NCBI GenBank assembly: GCA_964538085.1
Contig: CAZIDF010000007.1
Coordinates: forward strand, 102,925-166,924
From: G020348385 sp964538085
GTDB lineage: Bacteria > Acidobacteriota > Aminicenantia > Aminicenantales > Aminicenantaceae
DNA: 64,000 bases
Reading direction: 5' to 3'
Position numbers and translations under genes: made by a program. Below, piece by piece: positions 7,329 to 14,449 of this stretch. The notes beneath the pieces are model-generated. The model worked only from the letters and a program-made list of their open reading frames with translations. It was not told where the DNA came from and ran no database searches. Position 1 is the first letter of the stretch; each line of letters starts with the position of its first letter.

Positions 7329-9392
7329 ATGAAAAAACACGGAATTTCGATCATCATCCTTTGCTTGGCCCTGTGTGTTTCCTTGGGTTTCTCCAATCCC
7401 CAGGAAGAAGAATATTACAGCCATGCCTTTTTGCGTTTGAATTATGTGAAAGGAGATGTTTTTCTCCAAAGAGCCGGGGATTTGGGCTACGAAGAAGGCA
7501 CGGTCAATCTGCCTATCGTCGAAGGTGACAAGCTGGGAACTCGAGATGGCAGGGCCGAAATTCATTTCGGCAGAAAAAATTACCTGCGAGTCGATCAATA
7601 CACCCAGATCGACTTTGTCAAGTTGCCTCAAAAAGGGGACGATCTTGTCAGTTTGCACTTGTTCTCCGGGAATATATATCTGCGCGTTAGCTCCTTGAAC
7701 ACAGAAAAAGAATTCGAACTCCACAGTCCGGATGGATCCTTTTATATCCTAGAAGAGGGACTCTACCGTTTCGAAGTCAGAGATGACCAGGAAACGGCAA
7801 TTTTTGTTGTAGAGGGAACTCTTGAAGCGACAGGTGAAGAGGGTTACGAAATAGTCCGGGCCGGAGAAAGATTGGTCTTGACCGATGGATTTTTCTCCTC
7901 CAGCCCTGATTATGTGTATGCAGCCAACGAGGATACTTTTTCAGAATGGAACAGAAGCCGCGACATCTTCCACAACAGATATGTGAGGACGCGGTATTTG
8001 CCTGTTGATCTGTATGAATACGAAGGCGAATTGGCCTACTACGGCAACTGGGTGTATGAAAGGCCCTATGGGTATGTGTGGATTCCCGATGTGTATCACA
8101 ACTCATGGAAACCCTATTACCATGGGAGATGGGTCTGGTATCCTGTCTGTGGATGGACGTGGTGTTCATATGAACCATGGGGATGGTGTGTTTCCCATTA
8201 CGGCCGATGGCACTGGAGAGGCGGACTGGGCTGGTATTGGATCCCGACCAGGAATTGGGGGCCTGCTTGGGTGCACTGGTATTCCGGAGCCAATTACATC
8301 GGTTGGAGTCCGTTGAGTTATTACAATCGCCCTGTGGTCATCGTCAACAATCGGTTCTATGGGCAGCATTATGACCCATACTATCCGACCCATTCACGCG
8401 CTTTCACATATCTCCGCCGAGATCAACTTAGTGCCCGACATGTATCCAGAGCGGCGTTGGGTCAGTCTGGATTGTCGCAGCTCGGTAAAATCTCTTTGTC
8501 GTCCCAACAGCCGAATGTCCGACCAGTCTCAAGTGGAAACAATATCCAAAATTCTGCCGCATCGAAAGCTCTATCCCGGTCGAATATCCGTCCTGTTTCG
8601 AAGAACTATTCAACGGGAAAATCTCTCCAGCCCTCTTCCATCCGTTCAGAGGCATCCAGGATTTCCACCCGTGCAGGAATGGCCACCAGGAGCAGCCCTA
8701 GCTCGATTGAGAAAAAAGTGAGAACCACCACATCCATAAGAACTTCTCCGAATTCCCAATCCCAACTTGTACAAAGCCGGAGCTCCCGCTCTACGATAAA
8801 AACCTATCCATCCAGAAACAGTTCCAGCGTGAAAACGTACGGAAATGCTGCCGGAGACAGCCAAAGATCGATATCGGGTCTCAGTTCGCGGATATCCCGC
8901 ACCACAAGCCAAAGTTCTTCATCCAAAACAGGAATAAGGTCTTATCCCAGTCAGTCCACTTCTGTCCGGAGCAACAGGACTTCACCGGCAACCAGAACCA
9001 GGACGAGCACGCCCACTTCTTCCAGGAGTTATAAATCGACTATAAAACAGTATTCTTCCAGCTATTCTTCCTCTACCAAATCCCGCTCATCCAGCGTGTC
9101 CCGTTCATCCTATTCCTCCTCGCTCAGCCGGTACTCCCCGCAATCCCGTTCCAGTGTCAGCACGGCCCCTTCCCAGAGATATTCATCGAGCACATCGTCT
9201 ACCAAGATCAGATCTTCTTCCAGCTCAAGGTCGTATTCCCCAGGTCGTGTATCCACGCCCAGGAGTTTTTCCTCCTCTCGTTCATTCAAGAGCCCATCGA
9301 GCTCTCGAGTCACTCGATCCTCTCCTTCCCGATCCACAAGTTCTCGCTCCTCCTCTAGACCGAGTTCCACAAAAAGAGTGAAGAAAAAGTAG
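7329..9392 (+). CDS. Secreted FecR-domain / DUF6600-like protein with long Ser/Arg-rich C-terminal tail
   Basis: I do not know its exact function. Residues 1-25 are a Sec signal peptide. Residues ~30-190 form a FecR-like beta domain (GDVFLQRAG, GDKLGTRDGRAEIHFG, EFELHSPDGSFYILEEGLYRFEV). Residues ~225-350 are extremely rich in Trp and Tyr (YGNWVYERPYGYVWIPDVY, GRWVWYPVCGWTW), resembling the DUF6600 family. From ~385 to 687 the protein becomes low-complexity Ser/Arg/Thr/Lys with Tyr and Pro, probably disordered and strongly basic. AAAGGAGG fixes the start. The upstream sigma54 promoter suggests conditional expression. The tail could bind acidic polymers at the surface; that is inference. Confidence 0.75.
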   Translation: MKKHGISIIILCLALCVSLGFSNPQEEEYYSHAFLRLNYVKGDVFLQRAGDLGYEEGTVNLPIVEGDKLGTRDGRAEIHFGRKNYLRVDQYTQIDFVKLPQKGDDLVSLHLFSGNIYLRVSSLNTEKEFELHSPDGSFYILEEGLYRFEVRDDQETAIFVVEGTLEATGEEGYEIVRAGERLVLTDGFFSSSPDYVYAANEDTFSEWNRSRDIFHNRYVRTRYLPVDLYEYEGELAYYGNWVYERPYGYVWIPDVYHNSWKPYYHGRWVWYPVCGWTWCSYEPWGWCVSHYGRWHWRGGLGWYWIPTRNWGPAWVHWYSGANYIGWSPLSYYNRPVVIVNNRFYGQHYDPYYPTHSRAFTYLRRDQLSARHVSRAALGQSGLSQLGKISLSSQQPNVRPVSSGNNIQNSAASKALSRSNIRPVSKNYSTGKSLQPSSIRSEASRISTRAGMATRSSPSSIEKKVRTTTSIRTSPNSQSQLVQSRSSRSTIKTYPSRNSSSVKTYGNAAGDSQRSISGLSSRISRTTSQSSSSKTGIRSYPSQSTSVRSNRTSPATRTRTSTPTSSRSYKSTIKQYSSSYSSSTKSRSSSVSRSSYSSSLSRYSPQSRSSVSTAPSQRYSSSTSSTKIRSSSSSRSYSPGRVSTPRSFSSSRSFKSPSSSRVTRSSPSRSTSSRSSSRPSSTKRVKKK

Positions 9393-9444
9393 GGCCCTGC
9401 CGGATCGCAACCTCGATTTGCTGAGATTCTGCTCCAATTTCCTC

Positions 9445-9473
9445 TTTACTTTTATTTTTGGCAATGGTATAAA
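9445..9473 (+). promoter_or_regulatory. Sigma70-type promoter
   Basis: TTTACT (9445-9450), a 17-bp spacer and TATAAA (9468-9473) lie ~105 bp before the gene at 9580. Confidence 0.5.
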
Positions 9474-9579
9474 ATATTTTTGTTCCAAGAACGCCAAGGC
9501 TTTCTGGCGAATACAAAAAACAGATCTCCTGTTAGGAACTGTCGGCTAAGTTAAAGGCAAAGCATTGGAGGTATGAGCA

Positions 9580-10326
9580 ATGGCAATTCAAACGAACGCA
9601 AAGGGCAATATGTCCTGGTTTATCGGATCGATGCTGATCGCAATCCTTTTGGTCGCTTTCGGATCTGTTGCCTGTCAAAGGGCAGAGCAAGCGGAATCAG
9701 GAGAAGAAGCGGGTATGCAAGAAGGAATCATGCCTTTTGAAGGAACCGTGAAACTTGTCGTGGGCAAATATGTGTTTATCCCGGAAGCGAGTGGTTTTGA
9801 TATCGTGATTCAGGGAAACTTGGAATCAGGCGATATCGGGGACCTGGTCAACAAAGAAGTGCGGGGAGAGGGAGAGATCTCTTCAGATGTGCCCTCGGTC
9901 CTCGTTGCCAATACTCTTGAGATAAAGGGAGATTCCGGCGATTGGACCAGCATCTTTACGCGAACAGAAGATCTGGTACTGGATGATTTCTTGGATCTGA
10001 GTGACCGGGAAGAGTTTGTCATACTGGCCGATCTTTCCTATGACAAAAAAGATATTTGGGAAGAGAACGTGAAGGCCAGAGTCTACGGAACATTGGAAAA
10101 AAACGAAAATGGAGATAAAATAGCTGTATTCGATGAAGAGGGAAAAGAGATCGGCAAAGTTTTGGTCGATAGTTACACAGACTTTTGCCAGTTTTACCTG
10201 GAAAAATTGGGGCGTTTCGATAAATTTTGGTTTTATTTGAATGTAAAAGAGACAGTGGATTGGAGCCAGAGACGCAGGACACGAGAGATGTTCCATGCCG
10301 ATGTGGTTTTTGCCGGTCTATTCTAA
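9580..10326 (+). CDS. Hypothetical secreted or lipid-anchored protein
   Basis: I do not recognise this 248-residue protein. After a short basic leader, residues 13-33 are hydrophobic and end in GSVACQRAEQAESGEE, which looks like a lipoprotein junction with an imperfect lipobox. The acidic linker is followed by a beta-rich body with alternating charged strands (VKLVVGKYVFIPEASGFDIVI, KVRGEGEI-like), resembling OB- or beta-sandwich folds, and an aromatic stretch FCQFYLEKLGRFDKFWFYL. TTGGAGG at 9566-9572 supports ATG 9580; a second ATG at 9610 would give a tighter signal peptide. It has its own promoter and a weak terminator downstream. Confidence 0.6.
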   Translation: MAIQTNAKGNMSWFIGSMLIAILLVAFGSVACQRAEQAESGEEAGMQEGIMPFEGTVKLVVGKYVFIPEASGFDIVIQGNLESGDIGDLVNKEVRGEGEISSDVPSVLVANTLEIKGDSGDWTSIFTRTEDLVLDDFLDLSDREEFVILADLSYDKKDIWEENVKARVYGTLEKNENGDKIAVFDEEGKEIGKVLVDSYTDFCQFYLEKLGRFDKFWFYLNVKETVDWSQRRRTREMFHADVVFAGLF

Positions 10327-10374
10327 GCTAATCGGAGAGGCGCCTTAATCAAGGCATATTAATATATTTTCCCT

Positions 10375-10413
10375 GAGCCAGGAGAGTCTTTTGATTGTCT
10401 TGGCTCTTTTTTT
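10375..10413 (+). terminator. Possible weak terminator
   Basis: GAGCCA (10375-10380) and TGGCTC (10401-10406) could pair over a 20-base loop, followed by a run of seven T. The T-run is convincing; the stem is short. Confidence 0.4.
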
Positions 10414-10468
10414 ATCAGGCCGAAGTCATAAAATCGGAAACACCTTTTAGCAGAAAGGAGACCGGGGT

Positions 10469-10888
10469 ATGAAGAAAAGATTTGTTTTAACATCACTGGT
10501 GATAGGTTCGATCTGGATCGGATTTTGTGCATCTTTCTATGTGAGCGGCCAGGATTCGGTCGATTATGCCAAGATCCTCGGCGGCTGGGATATGGAAGTG
10601 GATGCGGGAGGAGAGTATTTTTATCTTTCTTTTTCCATCGAAAAATCCGAGGAAGGAATAAAAGGTGCGATCAGTGAATCTTCTGGATTTTTTTCTAATG
10701 TTCCTCTCGAAAATATCCAATTCGACGGCAGGAATTTGAGCTTTGAAATGAATATACCTACGCCTCCCGATGGATACAAAAATTTGGTGAAAGCTGCCCT
10801 TGAATTGACCGAAGGGAAATTCGAAGGAACGCTATCTGTCGAATCTTTAGGTTTATCTGCGGCAGCGACCGCAATAAAAAAAATCTGA
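10469..10888 (+). CDS. Hypothetical secreted protein (139 aa)
   Basis: I do not recognise it by name. Residues 1-27 look like a Sec signal peptide (MKKR then a hydrophobic core). The mature part begins with a GGWDMEVDAGGEYFYLSFSIEKSEEGIKGAI pattern, typical of small beta-barrel or lipocalin-like proteins of the form W-x-G-x-W plus strands. AGAAAGGAGA sits before the ATG at 10469. It has no enzyme motif and no cysteine in the mature part, and stands between a weak terminator and the convergent amidase. Confidence 0.6.
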   Translation: MKKRFVLTSLVIGSIWIGFCASFYVSGQDSVDYAKILGGWDMEVDAGGEYFYLSFSIEKSEEGIKGAISESSGFFSNVPLENIQFDGRNLSFEMNIPTPPDGYKNLVKAALELTEGKFEGTLSVESLGLSAAATAIKKI

Positions 10889-10967
10889 ATTATTAACGAA
10901 ACTGCCTCCACCTTTAATTCCGATTCATTTAACGAGTCCTTCCCAACCTTAAATGTAGGGTGGCGTT

Positions 10968-10979
10968 GGGTGGGTTGGC
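10968..10979 (+). repeat. REP-like inverted repeat flanking the amidase gene, left copy
   Basis: GGGTGGGTTGGC here is the exact reverse complement of 12763-12774, beyond the other end of the amidase gene. The flanks extend the likeness: GTAGGGTGG at 10955-10963 and the complement of CCACCCTAC to 12777. The sequence resembles the GTAGGGTGGGTT-type intergenic palindromes scattered in many genomes. Confidence 0.5.
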
Positions 10980-12679
10980 TAGTCCTTTAATTCAGGATGC
11001 TTCAGATGGAAGCCTGTCGCATCTTGATAAGCTTTGGCCACACGAAGAGCCTTTCCTTCTTCGAAAAGACCGCCGATAAACGTAATGCTCGTCGGATTTT
11101 CCTTGTCGTCGAAACCGTTGGGCACCACGACTGCAGGATGGCCTGTTAGGTTCGTGATGAGAAGGTTGTTGCCGCCATAGGTGGGAGTGATGAACACGTC
11201 GATCCCTCTCATCTTTTCTGCCATTTTTTGCATCAAAAGTGTGCGTAGTCGATTGGCTTGAATATATTCGACCGCCGGGATAAATCTAGCTTGTCGAAAG
11301 GAGTTAGGCCAGGCCCCTTGTTCCTGTCTGACAAGGAGATCGTCTCTTCCACTCCGGGTGAGTTCATCAAAAGCAGCGGCGGCCTCTGCATTCAGGACAA
11401 AGGATATCGCTCTGACCGGGAATTCGGGCAGGTCCATCGGAATGAGCTCGATGTCCAGGGACCGGAGAGCTTCCAGCGCGGCTTGATCGTTTTCTTTGGT
11501 TCTCGATTTTTGTTCAAACACATTTTTTAAGTATCCCACACGTATATCCTGGAGGTCGGATGAAGGATCCCAGCCGAATGGGACATCGACAATGGTCAAG
11601 TCCTTTCCATCGGGTCCATGGATGGCATGAAAAACCAAGGCACAATCCTCAACGGTGCGGCAGATGGGCCCAATCTTGTCCATGCTCCAGCTCAAGGCCA
11701 TGGCTCCATATCGGCTTACGCGACCATACGATGGCCTCAATCCTGTCACACCACATCGAGTACAAGGAGACACGATCGAACCCAAGGTCTCTGTCCCTAT
11801 GCCAAAGGCCACAAGGCCGGCAGATGTGGCTGCCGCCGATCCTGCAGAGGATCCGCTCGATCCTTGTTCGAGATTCCAGGGATTTTTTGTCTTTCCCCCG
11901 TACCAAACATCCCCCATCGCGAGGGCTCCCATCGTGAGTTTAGCGACCAACACAGCCCCTGCTTCCTCCAGCCGCTTCACCACTGTGGCATCCTCGTCGA
12001 TGATCTGATCTTTGTAGGGCATGGCCCCCCAAGTGGTTCGGACTCCTTTTGTCGCCAAGAGGTCTTTTGCTCCCCAGGGTATCCCATGAAGAGGGCCTCT
12101 ATAATGACCGTTCGCTATTTCTTCATCGGCTTTTGCGGCTTGTTCGAGAGCCGATTCTTCTGTCAAAGTAATGACGCATTCCAGACGAGGACCGAATTTT
12201 TTGAGCCGGTCGAGATATAATTTTGTGAGTTCGACCGATGTTATCTTGCGGGACCGGATCAGTTGTGCCAACGCGGTGACAGGATAAAAGGCAAGATCTT
12301 CGAATTTTTCCGGGACTTGGATCTCTAGATCCGTGGATATAGAAAAGAAAGGAGCTTCTTTGCTCAGGGACATCCCAGGCAAGACAGGATTGAATTGGAT
12401 GGCTGGCGGAACATGATTTTCCAGCCTGACTCCCCGCATTTCTTCATAGCTGCCGAGATTTCTTCTCAAGCCCCTGAGCATCATTCTCCTTTCTTTCCCA
12501 GTGAACCGAAGGCCCGCCATCTTTTCTGCCGATTCGATGTCCTTGGTTGTCACCTTTTCAGCCCCCTTGAAGTAGTACAGGGCGAAAGCTCCGCCAAAGA
12601 TCAGAAGAGCGACCGAAAAGATGAAGATCGATATCCCTATTTTGGCCATTCCCCTTTTTTTTATCTTTTGGATCGACAT
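10979..12679 (-). CDS. Membrane-anchored amidase (amidase signature family)
   Basis: This 566-residue Ser-cisSer-Lys hydrolase cleaves amide bonds and is GatA/peptide-amidase-like. Residues ~14-35 form one hydrophobic helix after a basic KKRG start, so the enzyme is probably anchored with its catalytic domain outside. Catalytic Lys lies in HGIPWGAKDLLATKG. The signature reads GSSGSSAGSAAATSAGLVAFG rather than the commoner GSSGGSAAAV, and the nucleophile Ser lies in GTETLGSIVSPC. AGGAGG is placed well before the ATG. A ~100-residue N-terminal extension precedes the fold and has no obvious motif. The gene stands alone with a consensus promoter and is flanked by inverted repeats. It may act on peptides, in keeping with the peptidase-rich context. 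Confidence 0.88.
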   Translation of the reverse strand: MSIQKIKKRGMAKIGISIFIFSVALLIFGGAFALYYFKGAEKVTTKDIESAEKMAGLRFTGKERRMMLRGLRRNLGSYEEMRGVRLENHVPPAIQFNPVLPGMSLSKEAPFFSISTDLEIQVPEKFEDLAFYPVTALAQLIRSRKITSVELTKLYLDRLKKFGPRLECVITLTEESALEQAAKADEEIANGHYRGPLHGIPWGAKDLLATKGVRTTWGAMPYKDQIIDEDATVVKRLEEAGAVLVAKLTMGALAMGDVWYGGKTKNPWNLEQGSSGSSAGSAAATSAGLVAFGIGTETLGSIVSPCTRCGVTGLRPSYGRVSRYGAMALSWSMDKIGPICRTVEDCALVFHAIHGPDGKDLTIVDVPFGWDPSSDLQDIRVGYLKNVFEQKSRTKENDQAALEALRSLDIELIPMDLPEFPVRAISFVLNAEAAAAFDELTRSGRDDLLVRQEQGAWPNSFRQARFIPAVEYIQANRLRTLLMQKMAEKMRGIDVFITPTYGGNNLLITNLTGHPAVVVPNGFDDKENPTSITFIGGLFEEGKALRVAKAYQDATGFHLKHPELKD

Positions 12680-12724
12680 GGTGTTTTCCTCCTGAGATAG
12701 CCGGATGCCAATTTTGCCTCATCG

Positions 12725-12753
12725 CTTATACCATAGGAAAATATCGATGTCAA
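12725..12753 (-). promoter_or_regulatory. Sigma70-type promoter for the amidase
   Basis: On the minus strand: TTGACA (12753-12748), 17-bp spacer, TATAAG (12730-12725). The REP-like repeat at 12763 starts just upstream of the -35. Confidence 0.65.
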
Positions 12754-12762
12754 AAAGCCTTC

Positions 12763-12774
12763 GCCAACCCACCC
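12763..12774 (-). repeat. REP-like inverted repeat flanking the amidase gene, right copy
   Basis: GCCAACCCACCC is the exact complement of 10968-10979. It lies immediately upstream of the amidase promoter. Confidence 0.5.
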
Positions 12775-12870
12775 TACTCCTGCTAATAAGGATGTACAAA
12801 GGTTCGAAAGGATGCTATTTTTGTGAATGAAAGATTGTATAGCCAGTTTTTACGAATAATTCAGACAAAC

Positions 12871-12895
12871 GGCATTTTTTATAAATAGTTCAGGT
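12871..12895 (+). repeat. 25-bp direct repeat, copy 1 of a dispersed repeat
   Basis: The repeat starts GGCATTTTTTATAAATAG and ends TTCAGGT. It is identical to 13086-13110, and a 23-bp version with one change lies inverted at 48148-48170. A degenerate partial copy (TACGAATAATTCAG) precedes it at 12851. Confidence 0.8.
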
Positions 12896-13027
12896 ATCCT
12901 GGATTATTTACGGGCCAAGATTGCTGCAGCGACGAAAAAGCAGCCTATGAAGCTGTATATGTATACCGCGAATGGGCTGCAATGAAGTCGATGCGGTAAG
13001 ATTGGCCTGTCCGCAGGATAAAAAATG
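12896..13027 (+). ncRNA. Candidate structured RNA or hairpin element between direct repeats
   Basis: No convincing gene is seen between the amidase and the HAD gene; this stretch is instead highly self-complementary. TATCCTG pairs with CAGGATA, and GGCCAA (from ~12914) with TTGGCC (~13002). A symmetric 7x7 internal loop follows, then GCAGCGAC with GTCGATGC (one mismatch), a symmetric 6x6 loop, and GCAGCC with GGCTGC. The two arms between GGCCAA and GCAGCC have the same length. A CATTTTTTAT in the left direct repeat can also pair with ATAAAAAATG at 13018-13027. Whether it is transcribed is not visible. It could also be a degenerate transposable element. Confidence 0.4.
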
Positions 13028-13085
13028 ACGATCTGTTTTATAATATAGCATGAAATTTTTGTTAGTGGAAAAATGAATAGGCATC

Positions 13086-13110
13086 GGCATTTTTTATAAA
13101 TAGTTCAGGT
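13086..13110 (+). repeat. 25-bp direct repeat, copy 2 of a dispersed repeat
   Basis: Identical to 12871-12895, 215 bp downstream. It ends 20 bp before the HAD phosphatase start. A perfect TATAAT without a clear -35 lies at 13039-13044 between the copies. Confidence 0.8.
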
Positions 13111-13130
13111 CGGGAAGGAGATTTTGTCCG

Positions 13131-13736
13131 ATGATAAATTGTGTGATCTCTGACCTTGGAAAGGTCATTTTATTCTTCGACAATTTTATTTTTTTTCGAA
13201 AGCTGACGGAATATTGTTCTTTTTCTGCCCTAGATATTGCCGAACGCATTCATCGGCACTGGGACATGATCAGGTCCTTTGATACGGGCAAGATCGAACC
13301 CGCAGATTTTTACAAGGAAGCGGTCCGAAATCTGGATGCAGAAATCGGGCAAGAAGATTTCTTTCGTATTTATAACGATGTTTTTTCCCTCAATCGTCCT
13401 GTGTTGGATCTTTTAAAAAGACTCAAATTGAACAACAAACTGATCCTTCTTTCGAATACAGATGTGGAACGCTTCGGATTCATCAAGAAGAAGTTTCCTC
13501 AGATTCTCCTGTTCGATGATTACATCCTTTCTTTCGAAGTGGGATACATGAAGCCTCATCCGAAGATTTATGCAGAAGCGCTCAAGAAAGCGCGAGTCTC
13601 CGCGAAAGAATGTGTATTCGTTGACGATTTGCCAGAGAATATCGAAGGAGCGGAAAGAATGGGCATGAATGCCATTTTATATGGCCCTCAAACCGACCTT
13701 GAATTTTGGTTGAAACAGTTGAATGCGACTCTCTGA
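13131..13736 (+). CDS. HAD-superfamily hydrolase (YihX-like phosphatase)
   Basis: This 201-residue cytosolic HAD phosphatase has motif I SDLGKVI with nucleophile Asp8; the usual second Asp is Gly, as in the YihX-type DLGNV proteins, which dephosphorylate sugar phosphates. Motif II is ILLSNTD, motif III Lys is in GYMKPHPKIY and motif IV is VFVDDLPENI. An alpha-helical cap follows motif I. GGAAGGAG precedes the ATG at 13131. The stop codon is one base away from the convergent UPF0047 gene. The substrate is not determined by the sequence. Confidence 0.85.
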   Translation: MINCVISDLGKVILFFDNFIFFRKLTEYCSFSALDIAERIHRHWDMIRSFDTGKIEPADFYKEAVRNLDAEIGQEDFFRIYNDVFSLNRPVLDLLKRLKLNNKLILLSNTDVERFGFIKKKFPQILLFDDYILSFEVGYMKPHPKIYAEALKKARVSAKECVFVDDLPENIEGAERMGMNAILYGPQTDLEFWLKQLNATL

Positions 13737-13737
13737 A

Positions 13738-14130
13738 TCAGGGTTGTATGTGGATAAAAAACTTCCGCATTCTCGGCCCGTCGAACTCACAGAAGAATAT
13801 GCCTTGCCATGTGCCCAGCACAAGACTCCCGTTTTCGATGAGGATCGAAACAGAAGAGCCGACCAGCGTTGATTTGACATGGGCCGAGGAGTTTCCCTCG
13901 GCGTGGGTGTAGGGAAGGGACTCGGGCACAATATTTCTCATCGCCATCAAGATATCTTCCTTAACAGACGGATCGGCGTTTTCATTGATGGTCACTCCGG
14001 CGGTGGTGTGCGGGATATACACGCTGCACATCCCTGTTTCTTTTCCCGACGAGCTAACCGCCTCTTTAATACGATCCGTTATATCGATAAGCTCCTCTTT
14101 TTTATGTGTTTGAACGGTGAGTGTTTTCAT
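13738..14130 (-). CDS. UPF0047 / YjbQ-family protein
   Basis: A 130-residue member of the UPF0047 family, small beta-rich cytosolic trimers. Known members have weak thiamin-phosphate synthase activity, but the true role is unsettled. The motifs VYIPHTTAGVTINENADPSVKEDI and GTWQGIFFCEFDGPR are the family signatures, with the conserved His of PHTT and the Glu of NENAD. GAGAGG before ATG 14130 fixes the start; an in-frame TTG four codons upstream is less likely. Confidence 0.88.
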   Translation of the reverse strand: MKTLTVQTHKKEELIDITDRIKEAVSSSGKETGMCSVYIPHTTAGVTINENADPSVKEDILMAMRNIVPESLPYTHAEGNSSAHVKSTLVGSSVSILIENGSLVLGTWQGIFFCEFDGPRMRKFFIHIQP

Positions 14131-14232
14131 TTTGCCTCTCAAAAAAGTTGGTCGAAAAAAGTTATTTTAACACAATCGCAGATGACGCAATCGTCCATTT
14201 CGGTAAAAAATGAAAAAAATCAAAAAAAAGAC

Positions 14233-14261
14233 TTGACAAGGACTTGCCGTTGCCATATAAA
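14233..14261 (+). promoter_or_regulatory. Sigma70-type promoter of the nrd operon
   Basis: TTGACA (14233-14238), 17-bp spacer, TATAAA (14256-14261). The leader of ~180 nt holds two NrdR-like boxes. Confidence 0.7.
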
Positions 14262-14274
14262 TTTCTTATCGTTT

Positions 14275-14322
14275 ATACAATATTTAGTGTTAATCGTTAG
14301 TGGGTGACACAATATATGGGTG
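14275..14322 (+). promoter_or_regulatory. Tandem NrdR boxes
   Basis: ATACAATATTTAGTGT (14275-14290) and ACACAATATATGGGTG (14307-14322) match the NrdR consensus ACACWATATATWGTGT with a few changes each. They are separated by 16 bp, so their centres are 32 bp apart, about three helical turns, as is typical for NrdR operators (established knowledge). They lie just downstream of the promoter, a position fit for repression when dATP is high. NrdR itself is not in this window. Confidence 0.7.
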
Positions 14323-14449
14323 TTTTTCCAAGAATGAGCAAAAATCCTTCTTCACGGCAGTTGCGAAAAATCAAAGGACATCTCAACCCCTCATTTCTGA
14401 GGAAAAGACGATCAAATCAAGAGTTCAGAATTAGAAAAGGAGAATTTGA

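Noticed and set aside
9110..9370. Minus-strand Glu/Leu-rich frame opposite the FecR protein tail
   Set aside because: It is the mirror of the Ser/Arg-rich repeat codons; it has no ribosome site and no family likeness.
12908..13090. 60-residue minus-strand frame in the repeat region
   Set aside because: No ribosome site, no recognisable family, and the stretch is explained better by its inverted repeats.
12871..13110. CRISPR array
   Set aside because: Only two repeat copies with a 190-bp spacer and no cas genes in the window.
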